DNA of 24,422 nt, from contig JBFXHX010000046.1 in NCBI GenBank assembly GCA_050176585.1, forward strand, positions 1 through 24,422, in the 5' to 3' direction. The stretch is from CAYYWP01 sp050176585. GTDB taxonomy: Bacteria; Desulfobacterota; Binatia; HRBIN30; CADEER01. Below, in pieces: positions 1-8,417 of this stretch. Position 1 is the first letter of the stretch. Each line of letters opens with the position of its first letter. The translations under genes and the position numbers were made by a program. The notes beneath the pieces are model-generated. The model saw only the letters and a program-made list of their open reading frames with translations, did no database searches and had not been told where the DNA came from.

Positions 1-274
1 GTGGACCGTCACCATACGTGGAACGCGGATCACGCGCCGCGAGCGCGTGCAGGATGGATGCGATACCTGCATACGGGCGGCGGCAGGCAGAGCGCAAACC
101 CAACAGGCATGCACTCCGGAACGCCCGCCTGCTGCCGGCCGCCGCTCTCGCGTGCAACGCAGCGACCCGCAGTGCGCTCGGCATCCGGACGGTGTCGCGC
201 TCCGATGCGGGAGCGCGACACCGTCGGGGCTCAGCGCGCTTGAAACCTCAAACGGCAGTGTTACTCGCCAGCGT
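1..274. other. Non-coding flank, no gene recognised
   Basis: I see no convincing coding region here. The open frames on both strands are arginine/alanine-rich, mutually overlapping and lack a ribosome binding site, as expected for random frames in high-GC DNA. The only structure I find is the inverted repeat at 189-224. The stretch is the downstream flank of the minus-strand gene ending at 275. Confidence 0.6.
189..224. repeat. Perfect 15-bp inverted repeat (hairpin)
   Basis: The arms 189-203 and 210-224 are exact reverse complements around a 6-nt loop. The hairpin lies 51-86 nt past the stop of the minus-strand gene at 275-637, where a transcript end or 3' stabiliser would be expected. Neither strand shows a T-tract after the stem, so it is not a canonical intrinsic terminator. 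It could be a Rho-assisted end or simply an mRNA 3' hairpin. Confidence 0.6.
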
Positions 275-637
275 TCAGAGCTCTTTGGCGGGGACGCATT
301 TCGCCACGCGGTTGCCGTCGCCTTCCTTCGTCGCGGGCTTCTCATCGCACGCATGCGGGCTGCCGTCCCATCCACAGACGGTCTCGCACCGCATGCCGAT
401 GGATTCGCACAGTTTGTCGAAGGTGTTGCCCTTGGTTGCCGGAACTTCCACGCGGCGGATCTCGGCGAAGCTGCCCTGCGCCTTCGCGCAGGCGTTGATC
501 AGCTCCACGTCTCGCTGTTGCGGCGACGAATTCTTGAAGCCGTACCAACCCTCTGCATACACCGGATCCTTGGCATCGACCGCGCGCACGGCGAGCAGCA
601 ATCCCAGGGTGACTACGACCTTCAGCAGCGTGTGCAT
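275..637 (-). CDS. Small secreted six-cysteine protein, unknown function
   Basis: This is a 120-residue protein. I chose the ATG at 637 because a GGAGG-type ribosome binding site lies about 7 nt upstream and because the protein then begins with a clean signal peptide. That peptide is a short K-containing N-region, a hydrophobic core (residues 7-17) and a probable cleavage after VDA at residue 22. The frame stays open upstream but has no such signals. The mature part is about 98 residues, with six cysteines at 50, 77, 84, 88, 97 and 114. An even number of cysteines in an exported protein suggests disulfides. I recognise no family, and no metal or catalytic motif stands out. It lies 136 nt downstream of the LLM oxidoreductase on the same strand, so cotranscription is possible. 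Its function is unknown. Confidence 0.72.
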   Translation of the reverse strand: MHTLLKVVVTLGLLLAVRAVDAKDPVYAEGWYGFKNSSPQQRDVELINACAKAQGSFAEIRRVEVPATKGNTFDKLCESIGMRCETVCGWDGSPHACDEKPATKEGDGNRVAKCVPAKEL

Positions 638-773
638 CTCCAACCTCCGTCTGTGCGAAGCAAATTGAGCCAGTCTTGCGTGCCCGCCCCGATATGACAG
701 ACGTCCCGCCCCGTCAAGGGCAAGCCTCGATCGTTCGTCATTGGCGCGCAAGCGTTTGTTGCGGTTGCCGCGA

Positions 774-1799
774 TCAGTCCGCGAATGCCTCGATCATCGC
801 TGCGTGATTCGCTTTGGTCTCGGCCGGATCGACGAAGAAGAACGGCGTGAAGAGCAGCGTCGTCTCGAACAGTCCGTCGAACTCCTTCAGCTGGCGGCGC
901 ACATCGTCGGCGGTGCCGGCGAGGACGAGCGTATCGACCATGTCCTCTGTGACGTTGTCGAGCATGCCGCGGATGTCGTTGCGCTGCATTGCCTCGCGGA
1001 TCTTCATCTTCGGCTCGTAGAACCCCGCCGGGTCGAGCACGGCGTCGAAATACGGCAGCGTCGCGTAGAACGCGATCACGTGCTTGCCGAGCTCGCGCGC
1101 CTGCTTGCGGTCTTTGTTCACCGCGCACGGTTTGATCGCGCAAATCTCATAATTGGAATCCAGCGACCGGCCAGCCCGGGCGGCGCCCTTTTTCAAATTC
1201 GGGTGTACGACGTCTTTGAAGTAGCGCGGCGTGTTCAATGTGTTGATGATCACACCGTCGGCGTGTGAGCCGGCCAACTGCAGCATCGGCGGCAGCACTG
1301 CCGCGAGATAGATCGGGATCGACTCGTACGGGGGCGGGATGAAGCGGCGATAGTTCTTCACCTGGAAGACTTCCCCCTCGTAACTGACGGACTTCGTCGG
1401 GCTCGACGTCCACATGACGCGCAGGCACTCGATCAACTCGCGCATGCGCCGAATCGGCTTTTCGTAACTGATGCCGTACCAGTCCTCGTTCACGAACTTC
1501 GGCGCCGTGCCGATGCCGAGGATGAACTTCCCGTGCGTGTACTCCGCCATCGACATCGCGGTGAGATCGAGGTTCAGCGGCGGTCGCGCGAAATGCACCA
1601 CGCCGGTGCCCACCCGCAGCGTCGGCGCCGCCGCCGCCATCGCCGCGAGCATGACGATGCCGTCGCGCCAGAGCTCGGTCGACCAGAGGCTTTCCGCCCC
1701 CGCTTGGTCGGCCATCTTGGAATAATGGACGATCTCGTCCATCGAAAGGTTCTCGCCGCTGAGGAGCAGTCCCCATTTCTGTTTCTTCTTCGCCGCCAT
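774..1799 (-). CDS. LLM-class (luciferase-like) flavin-dependent oxidoreductase
   Basis: A 341-residue protein of the bacterial luciferase-like family, TIM-barrel enzymes that use F420 or FMN. Family features visible include an N-terminal strand after WGLLLSG, the 'ADQAGAESLW' early helix, 'PTLRVGTGV' near residues 60-67, 'LGIGTAP' near 94-100 and the 'YLAAVLPPMLQLAGSHADGV' segment near 164-183. A C-terminal 'LAGTADDVRRQLKEF' follows, typical of the subfamily. The length matches the family. The ATG at 1799 is preceded by GGAAGGGGG. A GTG two codons upstream (1805) is possible but overlaps that purine tract. The sequence does not tell me whether the cofactor is F420 or FMN, nor the substrate. 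The gene diverges from the DUF1329/RND/DUF1302 genes, so a shared substrate is plausible but unproven. Confidence 0.9.
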   Translation of the reverse strand: MAAKKKQKWGLLLSGENLSMDEIVHYSKMADQAGAESLWSTELWRDGIVMLAAMAAAAPTLRVGTGVVHFARPPLNLDLTAMSMAEYTHGKFILGIGTAPKFVNEDWYGISYEKPIRRMRELIECLRVMWTSSPTKSVSYEGEVFQVKNYRRFIPPPYESIPIYLAAVLPPMLQLAGSHADGVIINTLNTPRYFKDVVHPNLKKGAARAGRSLDSNYEICAIKPCAVNKDRKQARELGKHVIAFYATLPYFDAVLDPAGFYEPKMKIREAMQRNDIRGMLDNVTEDMVDTLVLAGTADDVRRQLKEFDGLFETTLLFTPFFFVDPAETKANHAAMIEAFAD

Positions 1800-2631
1800 T
1801 GGCACCCCCTTCCATGATCACGCGGCCGATTGCCGGATCATGGCGTCGTGTGTGTTTCCAGCTCGTGGTACAGAGGTCGAGCAGATGAAAGGTCAATCGG
1901 TGAATCAGCGCTCCGCCTGTACGCCCTGTGCGCCGTGCCGAGCGCGCCGACCATACCGTCGCTGCATAAGGCGAGCAAGGCAGCCGCCAACTCGCGCCGG
2001 CCCCCGGCGGGGCGAAGCGATCGCCCGCCGCCGCGCTGTTGAATCAAAGCGCGCGTGGGACGTCCGTTCTGTCGTCGGGCGCGACCGCGCTCGGTTTCTA
2101 CGCAAAAGATCTTGAAGTGTCACCGCCTGCTGGGCGCGCGCCGAGGCGCGCGGTGTTCACGGACTGCCGTGGGGCGGACGATGCACCGCGCATTCGGCAG
2201 CCGCAGGTGGCGGGTGGAACGGCGCAGCAAAGCACGCCGTGCGCGGGGCTTGACAAACCACATAGCGGTTTGGGAAGCTTCCCCGAATCACATCCTGATG
2301 ATAGATGAAGGAATTGAAGCGCAGGGCTGGGGGGCCGGACGTCGCTGCGCAGTGATGCTGCAGCAGATCCGCCGGGAGCGACTCGCAGTGCGTGGGAGCG
2401 AGCGGCTGCTCCGCGTGCGTGAGGATCGCGCAGCGGTAAGCGCAGCATCCGTTCGGGTGCCAAATCCGTCTAGGTCTCTGTGGGTCGCGACCACCCCCGC
2501 GTACGAGGCAGCAGTTGCCGCGCTACCCGGTTACACTCTGGCACATCCCCACGATCTCCCCGGTTACGGTTTCTCGATATCGAAGTGACGATTTCAATCA
2601 TCGCAGGGCGGACCACAAAGGAGGAAACGCC
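1800..2631. other. Long divergent intergenic region, no credible gene
   Basis: About 830 bases lie between the minus-strand oxidoreductase and the plus-strand DUF1329 gene. Open frames here are low-complexity and arginine-rich, conflict on both strands and have no ribosome binding site, so I do not call a gene. The region must hold the promoters for both divergent units. Sequence worth noting is a TTGACA hexamer at 2250-2255 without a good -10 partner, the small inverted repeat 2254-2259/2267-2272 (CAAACC, GGTTTG), and directly beside it the 12-bp palindrome GGGAAGCTTCCC at 2272-2283. These could be operator sites. An 8-bp inverted repeat at 1812-1843 is listed separately. Confidence 0.5.
1812..1843. 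promoter_or_regulatory. Inverted repeat at the LLM oxidoreductase leader
   Basis: CCATGATC at 1812-1819 and GATCATGG at 1836-1843 are exact 8-bp inverted repeats with a 16-nt spacer. The inner arm abuts the probable ribosome binding site of the oxidoreductase gene starting at 1799. The spacing would fit a dimeric regulator binding successive helical turns, or an mRNA hairpin covering the ribosome binding site. No regulator gene is visible next to it. An 8-bp match can arise by chance, so this is tentative. Confidence 0.35.
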
Positions 2632-3930
2632 ATGAGGTTGGTCAAATGGGCGGCGATTACCGCATGCGCAGTCGGGCTGGCGATGCCCGCGGCAGCGGCC
2701 GACGAGCAGCAAGCTGCCGAAGCGCGTGAGAAGTCGCTCGGGGGCGTGTACTCGAAAATGATCGGTGGCAAAGAGTGGCGGGTTGAGCCGATCCCGGGCA
2801 CCAAGAACTACAAGGTCACGTGGGGCGACGAGACGGTGACCTGGACGCCGAAGCCCTGGCAGCCCAAGGAGCTGCAGGAGAAGGGCCCCTCGTACTACTA
2901 CGAGAGCTTCGCCGACACGCCCTATCCACCGATCAACATCTCGATGGATGAGCGCGTGAAGCAGTCCGGGTATGACGTGATGCGCGGCTGGAGCTTGGTC
3001 GAGAACGGCTCGAACTACCTCGACTGGAAGGGCGGCTTCTGCTTCGACATCATCGCCGCCGGCGGCGGCGTGCGCACCCGCTGCGGTGTAGAGTGGAAGA
3101 AGACCTACGTGCGGCCCGAGCAGAAGGCCGTTTACGAATCCACCAGCCCGCCGACCTTGAGCAAACGGTTCATCGTGCTCACCGCTCCGCGCACGGTACG
3201 CGGCGTGGGCTTCGTCACCAATGTGTACGACGACGCCAACAAAGAGCAGGACAACTGGCTCTACCTGCCCTCGGTGCGCAAAGTGCGCCGCCTGGCCACG
3301 GCCAGCAAGCAGGACTACTTCGCCGGCACGCCGATCCGCAACGAAGACCTGGGGCAGGTCTCGCCGTACAACCACAACAACAAGGTCATCAAGACCGCGT
3401 TGTTCGCCGATCCCGGTCCCGAGTACTTCGGCTTCGGCAATTCGGGCTGGGAGCGCAAGGAAGAGTTCCTCGACGGCATCGGCTGCCCGCACTGGGTGGT
3501 CGAGGTGACCCCGAAGGAGCGGCCGTACTGGTTCGACAAAAAGGAAAGCTGGGTCAACATGTTCATCTACGGCGTCAGCCACGAGCGCGCCTACGATGAG
3601 AAAGGCGAGATCGTGCGCGTCAGCAACTACGCGCACCGGCCGGCGGATCTCATCGATCCCAGCTACCCCCGCGGTTATCTGATCTGGAACACCGCCGGTG
3701 CGCACGACCTGCGCACCGGGTATCGCAGCGTGTTCTGGGGTGCCCACCACCGCAAAAACGTGCCCTGGGAAGAGTCCTTCTTCGACACCAAGTACTCGGA
3801 CGACATCTTCAACCCGGACCTCCTGCCGAACGAGTACACCAGCACGCTCGAGTACGGACCGAACCCGGCCAACTGGGTCTCCCCAGAGGATCGGTGGCCG
3901 CAACCGCCCGATGTGATCACCACCCCGTGA
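2632..3930 (+). CDS. DUF1329 family periplasmic protein
   Basis: A 432-residue exported protein. The ATG at 2632 has an ideal AAAGGAGG site 7 nt upstream and opens a signal peptide (K5, hydrophobic residues 6-20, cleavage expected after the AAAA ending at residue 23). The mature part is rich in W, Y and P, with features I associate with DUF1329, such as 'DNWLYLPSVRKVRRLA', which resembles the outer-membrane lipoprotein-sorting (LolA/LolB-like) fold, and 'PYWFDKKESW' further on. The family is functionally uncharacterised but recurs beside RND/MMPL transporters and DUF1302 proteins, as here. I infer a periplasmic carrier or adaptor that passes a hydrophobic substrate between membranes. A strong palindrome follows the stop, so this gene may be terminated separately from the transporter. 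Confidence 0.88.
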   Translation: MRLVKWAAITACAVGLAMPAAAADEQQAAEAREKSLGGVYSKMIGGKEWRVEPIPGTKNYKVTWGDETVTWTPKPWQPKELQEKGPSYYYESFADTPYPPINISMDERVKQSGYDVMRGWSLVENGSNYLDWKGGFCFDIIAAGGGVRTRCGVEWKKTYVRPEQKAVYESTSPPTLSKRFIVLTAPRTVRGVGFVTNVYDDANKEQDNWLYLPSVRKVRRLATASKQDYFAGTPIRNEDLGQVSPYNHNNKVIKTALFADPGPEYFGFGNSGWERKEEFLDGIGCPHWVVEVTPKERPYWFDKKESWVNMFIYGVSHERAYDEKGEIVRVSNYAHRPADLIDPSYPRGYLIWNTAGAHDLRTGYRSVFWGAHHRKNVPWEESFFDTKYSDDIFNPDLLPNEYTSTLEYGPNPANWVSPEDRWPQPPDVITTP

Positions 3931-4018
3931 TGTCGGGCGATTAGCGAGTCTGTACGAGCACGTCGTCAGCGGTGGCGGGGTGGGAAGAGGCGCGGCGGCG
4001 AGCCGGCTACCAGTAACG

Positions 4019-4050
4019 AGCAGGGTGCCCCATGGGGCACCCTGCTTTGT
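4019..4050 (+). terminator. Perfect 28-bp palindrome, probable intrinsic terminator
   Basis: Bases 4019-4046 read identically on both strands, centred on CCCCATGGGG. They would fold into a 12-bp GC-rich stem with a 4-nt loop, followed by TTGTCGTT. The T-tract is short and interrupted. The element sits 88 nt after the DUF1329 stop and 90 nt before the transporter start. It is likely a terminator or attenuator that lowers expression of the downstream transporter relative to the abundant periplasmic partner. Confidence 0.6.
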
Positions 4051-4136
4051 CGTTAGGCCCCATCTGTCACCCGCCACGGCTTAACGCGATTCGAAATTCA
4101 CATCCCAATCCAAATAGTTCGTTAACAGGGGGCCAG

Positions 4137-6605
4137 ATGCTGGCAGCAGAAAATCGTTTAGCGCCGCTCGGGAGTTTCATCGTACGTCATCGCGTGTTGC
4201 TCCTGATAGTCGGCACGATCTGGTTCGCAGCCGCGGCCTATCTCGCATTGCAGTTCAAGCTCCACGACGAGCCCGGTGCCTGGGCGCCGCCGGGTCATCC
4301 GCTCGTTCAGCGGACGAAGGAGATCGAGAAACAGTTCGGCGGCTCCAACCACCTGGTGATCATGGTGAGCCCGCGCGAAGGCAACATCTTCAACGTCACC
4401 ACGCTCGAAAAAGTCAAAACGATCACCGACGCCGTGCTGAAGATGAAGGGCGTCATTCCCTACACCGTTCGCTCGGTTGCCGGGTTGAGCGCCCGCTACA
4501 TGAAGTTCGACGTGACCGAGGGCGGCGAAGAGATGATCGAAAACCGGCCGCTGATGGAACGCGTGCCGGAGGAAGGCGACACCGCAGCGCTGGAGCGCAT
4601 CCGCTGGGGCACCTACCACAATCCGCTGGTGCTCGGCCCCTTGGTTTCGCCGGAGGCAAAGTCGACGCTTATCGAAGCGGATTTCCGTACCTCCCCGGTC
4701 GAAGACTCCCTCGGCAAAACGCTGCCGTACACCGACCCGGTTGAGATCTACCGAACGATCCAGCCGCTGACGGAGCGGCTCTCCGACGGCCACGACCTCG
4801 TCGAGGCGGGCGGCACGCCGATCATCATCGGCTGGGTGAACAGCGTCGGGTTGATCTACGTGGCTGCGGGGTTCGGCGCGTTCGTCGCCGTGCTGTTCGT
4901 CGTGCTGCTGTTCTTCATGCGGAGCTTCTCCGGGGCGTTGCTGCCGATCCTGGTTGGCATCTACGCGTCGGTCTCCGGCTTTGGCCTCTTCTACTTCATC
5001 TTCGGCAACGTCGTCGGATCGGCTGCCGTGCTGCTCGGACCCTTCATCGTGGTCGCCGCCGGCTCCTGCCATGCCGTGCAGTACATTCGCCGGCTGTACG
5101 ACGAATCGCTGCCCGCCGCGCACGACGCGCGCGAAGCGCTGGTGGATACCTTTGCCACCCGCTTCAAGCCGATGCTGGTCTCGCTCGTGTCCGACATGAT
5201 CGCGTTCGTCGTCCTCTGCTTCGTGCCGTTCGACAACGTAGCGGTGTTGGGCAAGATCACCACGCTCGGCCTCGCGTCGGTGACGGTGGCGGAGTTCTTC
5301 CTGCTGACGCCGGCGCTCTACTACGCGGTGCGCCGCTGGCAAGGCACTACGGCGCTCCGGCAGGTCGAGGCGGAACCGGGCAAGATGGATCTGTTCATCG
5401 AGAAGGTGGTGCGCTCGCTCGTCTACAACCGCACCGCGCAAGCCGTGGTATCCATCGGAATCATCGCGCTCCTCGCCTGGTCGGTGGCGATCATTCCGCG
5501 GCTGCAGTTCGCTCAGGACAATACGTACGCCATCCACAACGCGCTCACCCGGTCCTGGGAGAACAACGAAATCTACAACATGGAGATGAAGATCCGCGAC
5601 GACTTCGGCGGCGTCTACCCCCTGGTCGTGCTCGTCAAGACCAAGGGCGACGTGCGGATCAATCAAGACCTCGACGTGCTGCGGCAGATGGACGCGTTCC
5701 AGACGGCCATCGAACAAGTCGAGGGGGTGGCCGGAAGCCTCGCGCTACCGGACTACCTGAAGGTTATGAACCGCTTGATGCGCGGCGGCACACAGGAGGC
5801 GTTTGCGCTGCCGCCGGATGAGCGCAGCCTCGGCGAGTACGTCTTCTTGTACGAGGACAACGAGCCGGGCCTCTTCGACGCCGTGCTGAGCCCGAAGCAC
5901 AATGCCGCGGCGATCGTCGTGCTGGTGCGGGATACGGCGATTGACACGGTCACCCGCGTCATGGGTGCCGCCAACGCGCTATCCGCGCGGCACCTGCAAG
6001 GCCCGAAGCTGGAGGGCATCATCGGCGGCGGGGCGCTGGCCATCGCGCAGGCGTTCAACGAGAGCATCGGCAAATGGTTGTTCCTCGGCTCCGCGCTCTC
6101 CATGGGCGCCACGTTCGTCATTTTGGTGATCATGCTGCGCAGCCTGATGATGCCGGTGCTCCTGTGCTTGCCCCTGCTCCTGGCGATTGCCGTCTGGCTG
6201 CTGATCATGTATCTGGCCGGCGTGCCGATGGACTCTAACACCACTGCGGCGCTGGCGATCGCAAGCGGCGTGGGCGTGGATTCAGAGGTCTACCTTCTGT
6301 ACCGCGTCCGCGAGGAGTACGCGAAAAACCCCAACTTCCGCGAGGCATTCATCACCGGTTTCGTAAAGATCCGCCGCGCGCTGCTGGTGTCGAACATCGC
6401 ATTGATCATCGGCTGCTGGGCGCTCATTCCCACGCCGCTCTACCTGGGTGCCATCGGGTTCGGTATGGGCTTGATACTGCTGATCTGCTTCATCTTCTCC
6501 AGCGTCGCGGCGGTGTTCTGGACCGCTCTCAAGCCGTCGTACCTGACCTTCTTCAACGTGCCGCAGGAGACCACGACCCGCGAGCCCGTGAGCGCGCGGG
6601 CGTAA
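4137..6605 (+). CDS. MMPL/RND superfamily transporter
   Basis: An 822-residue inner-membrane protein with the two-fold RND layout. TM1 spans about residues 18-38, followed by a large periplasmic loop and a TM cluster at about 236-400 that starts with 'LIYVAAGFGAFVAVLFVVLL'. The second half repeats this: TM7 at about 435-455, a second loop, and a TM cluster from about 645 to the end. The soluble loops include 'PPGHPLVQRTKEIEKQFGG', typical of MMPL/SSD-type transporters. The start at 4137 places TM1 sensibly and has an AGGGGG tract upstream. A longer in-frame start at 4032 lies inside the palindrome and is unlikely. Transport by this family is proton-driven, and the substrates are usually lipids, hopanoids or other hydrophobic molecules. 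Flanking DUF1329 and DUF1302 genes suggest a tripartite system. Confidence 0.92.
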   Translation: MLAAENRLAPLGSFIVRHRVLLLIVGTIWFAAAAYLALQFKLHDEPGAWAPPGHPLVQRTKEIEKQFGGSNHLVIMVSPREGNIFNVTTLEKVKTITDAVLKMKGVIPYTVRSVAGLSARYMKFDVTEGGEEMIENRPLMERVPEEGDTAALERIRWGTYHNPLVLGPLVSPEAKSTLIEADFRTSPVEDSLGKTLPYTDPVEIYRTIQPLTERLSDGHDLVEAGGTPIIIGWVNSVGLIYVAAGFGAFVAVLFVVLLFFMRSFSGALLPILVGIYASVSGFGLFYFIFGNVVGSAAVLLGPFIVVAAGSCHAVQYIRRLYDESLPAAHDAREALVDTFATRFKPMLVSLVSDMIAFVVLCFVPFDNVAVLGKITTLGLASVTVAEFFLLTPALYYAVRRWQGTTALRQVEAEPGKMDLFIEKVVRSLVYNRTAQAVVSIGIIALLAWSVAIIPRLQFAQDNTYAIHNALTRSWENNEIYNMEMKIRDDFGGVYPLVVLVKTKGDVRINQDLDVLRQMDAFQTAIEQVEGVAGSLALPDYLKVMNRLMRGGTQEAFALPPDERSLGEYVFLYEDNEPGLFDAVLSPKHNAAAIVVLVRDTAIDTVTRVMGAANALSARHLQGPKLEGIIGGGALAIAQAFNESIGKWLFLGSALSMGATFVILVIMLRSLMMPVLLCLPLLLAIAVWLLIMYLAGVPMDSNTTAALAIASGVGVDSEVYLLYRVREEYAKNPNFREAFITGFVKIRRALLVSNIALIIGCWALIPTPLYLGAIGFGMGLILLICFIFSSVAAVFWTALKPSYLTFFNVPQETTTREPVSARA

Positions 6606-6704
6606 CAGCTTCGAAATACCAACGGACACAGCAAGGAATAGAAGTGCAGTAAAAGCAGAACCGTTCACTCACAATCCTCCCGGGGGGGAGGAAGAGGGGG
6701 GCCC

Positions 6705-8303
6705 ATGAACAAGGAAAGACAGACGGCGCGCCGAAGCCTTTGGCGGCATGTGGTGTGGTGTGTAGGACTCGTGATCGCGTGCCCGGCTGCCGGCTATGAA
6801 CTGCCGCAGTACGACACCTGGATTCAAGGGTTCGTCCGCAACCGGACCGGCGTGTTCCTGAACGGCGGCCACAACTGCACACCGCCGGGCACACCCGCGA
6901 ATCAGTGGGTCGGCATCCCGGGTTGCCCGCCGGGCCAAGGCCAGAACAACGTGCTCGACCGCTTCGAGCAGTCGATCTGGCTCGAGGGTAAGAAGCGGTT
7001 CGCGCGCAATCTCTCGTTGACCATCAAGCTCCGGGCCTTCGTCGACAACGTGTTCGACGTACAGGAGGGGAGCAGCCGCTGGAGCAACCAGCGCATGGCG
7101 GTGACCAATCTGTCGAACACCTGGTCGCTGGCCTACGACGACTTCCTGCGCGAGGCGTTCATCGACTACAGCCTCGATGAAATGCCGGCGGAGTACGGCA
7201 AGATCTTCGCCCGCCTCGGCAAGCAACAGGTGGTGTGGGGGAAAGCGGACGGCTTGCGCCTGCTCGACCTGATCAACCCGCAGGACTTCCGCGAACCGCT
7301 CTACGCGGTGTTCGACGAGGTCCGGATTCCGCTCTGGATGGTCCGCTTGGACTACTCGCTGCCGCGCAACATCCTGGAAGACGCGGGTATCCAGATGGTG
7401 TACTCGCCGATGTACCAGAGCGACACGTTCCCGCCGGCGATCGTCTCGCCGTGGTCGTTCCGCGCCTTTGACACCTTCCAGACCAACGTGAACGCGCTGG
7501 GCATTCCGGTCATTGAAAACCTCTTCGACCAGCCGGTCGACCCGGCCTCGAACTTCAAGAACAGTGAGGCGGGTGCGCGCTGGTCGCACTGGGTGGGTGC
7601 GTTTGGCTACACCCTGAACTACTACTACGACTGGTCGAACCTGCCGCACGCCAAAGCCCACGTCCGCCAGCGTATCGTCGACGGCACGGTGGTCCCCCAG
7701 TTCGTGTACAAGAACACCCCGGACCGCGTGCACCGCATTGGCGCCTCGTTCGACTATAACGTGTACGAGGTTCCGCTCATCAACGTGAGCAACGTCGTGC
7801 TCCGCGCCGAGCTCCTGGGATCGATCGATAACCCGTTTTACGGGCGTCTGAATCCGAATACCTTCGATGCCGTGTACTACCGCGACACGTTCGACTACGT
7901 GCTCGGCGTCGACAAGACCTTCTTCGGCGTCCCGCTGATTGCGCCAACGGCGAACACCGAGACGCTGGCCAGCGCCCAGCTCTTCCAGACCTACATCCCG
8001 CAGGCGCAAAAAGATGGGCTGACGAACCCCGGTGGGGCGAACCTGAACAATTTCAAAACCAGCCTGACGTTCTTCCTGTTGAACACCTCCATGCAGGACC
8101 GCCTCAGCAGCGAGGCCCTGGTGTTCTACTCGGACGCGGGCGAGTGGTGGTTCCGGCCCCGCTTTGCGTACGATTTCACCGACGCCTTCCGGGCCGAGAT
8201 CGGCGGCAACTTCTTTATCGGTCACACCAACGACTTCATCGGCGGGTTCGCGCGCAAGGGGATGCAGAACATCTTCATCGATCTGCGCTACCAGTTCTTC
8301 TAG
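6705..8303 (+). CDS. DUF1302 family outer-membrane beta-barrel protein
   Basis: A 532-residue exported protein. The ATG at 6705 follows a purine-rich GGAGGAAGAGGGGGG ribosome-binding tract. The signal peptide spans about residues 1-30 (basic start, hydrophobic VVWCVGLVIACPAAG). The mature chain has the alternating aromatic pattern of a beta-barrel and ends in Phe (YQFF), as outer-membrane proteins do. Around residues 175-195, 'VVWGKADGLRLLDLINPQDF' matches the conserved DUF1302 region. The family is only partly understood. It is repeatedly found next to DUF1329 and RND genes, in some cases linked to steroid, terpenoid or other hydrophobic-compound metabolism. I infer that it is the outer-membrane component of the transport set. 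It lies 99 nt after the transporter and is probably cotranscribed with it. Confidence 0.88.
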   Translation: MNKERQTARRSLWRHVVWCVGLVIACPAAGYELPQYDTWIQGFVRNRTGVFLNGGHNCTPPGTPANQWVGIPGCPPGQGQNNVLDRFEQSIWLEGKKRFARNLSLTIKLRAFVDNVFDVQEGSSRWSNQRMAVTNLSNTWSLAYDDFLREAFIDYSLDEMPAEYGKIFARLGKQQVVWGKADGLRLLDLINPQDFREPLYAVFDEVRIPLWMVRLDYSLPRNILEDAGIQMVYSPMYQSDTFPPAIVSPWSFRAFDTFQTNVNALGIPVIENLFDQPVDPASNFKNSEAGARWSHWVGAFGYTLNYYYDWSNLPHAKAHVRQRIVDGTVVPQFVYKNTPDRVHRIGASFDYNVYEVPLINVSNVVLRAELLGSIDNPFYGRLNPNTFDAVYYRDTFDYVLGVDKTFFGVPLIAPTANTETLASAQLFQTYIPQAQKDGLTNPGGANLNNFKTSLTFFLLNTSMQDRLSSEALVFYSDAGEWWFRPRFAYDFTDAFRAEIGGNFFIGHTNDFIGGFARKGMQNIFIDLRYQFF

Positions 8304-8314
8304 AGGGAAACATG

Positions 8315-8345
8315 GCAGCGGCGCCGCGCGAGCGCCGCTGCGTTT
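8315..8345 (+). terminator. Terminator-like hairpin after DUF1302 gene
   Basis: GCAGCGGCGC (8315-8324) pairs exactly with GCGCCGCTGC (8332-8341) around a 7-nt loop and is followed by GTTTC. It lies 12 nt past the DUF1302 stop. The stem is strong but the T-tract is very short. It probably works with the second hairpin at 8369. Confidence 0.55.
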
Positions 8346-8368
8346 CGGAATGGCGCTCGTTACCGCCG

Positions 8369-8401
8369 ACCGCGCCGCCGATGACTTCGGCGGCGCGGTT
8401 T
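8369..8401 (+). terminator. Second tandem terminator-like hairpin
   Basis: The arm 8369-8381 pairs exactly with 8387-8399 (13 bp, almost all G/C) around a 5-nt loop, with TTT at the 3' end. Two such hairpins 28 nt apart suggest robust termination of the transport unit. The second ends 17 nt before the next gene's start, so it could also act as an mRNA leader element for that gene. Confidence 0.55.
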
Positions 8402-8417
8402 GCTATTGGGAACGGCA

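Noticed and set aside
2250..2283. TTGACA at 2250 as a sigma-70 promoter
   Set aside because: The bases 17 nt downstream (GGAAGC region) do not resemble a -10 box, so I list the site only as intergenic content.
2055..2588. Possible 177-residue plus-strand gene in the intergenic region
   Set aside because: Arginine-rich low-complexity translation, conflicting open frames on the other strand, no binding site and no family resemblance.
2470..4077. A 535-residue minus-strand open frame opposite DUF1329
   Set aside because: Antisense shadow of a gene with an ideal ribosome binding site and signal peptide; no domain recognised.
4158..5717. A 519-residue minus-strand open frame opposite the RND transporter
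   Set aside because: Its composition (His/Asp/Glu/Arg-rich, no domain) is that of an antisense shadow. The plus-strand frame has clear transmembrane and family features.
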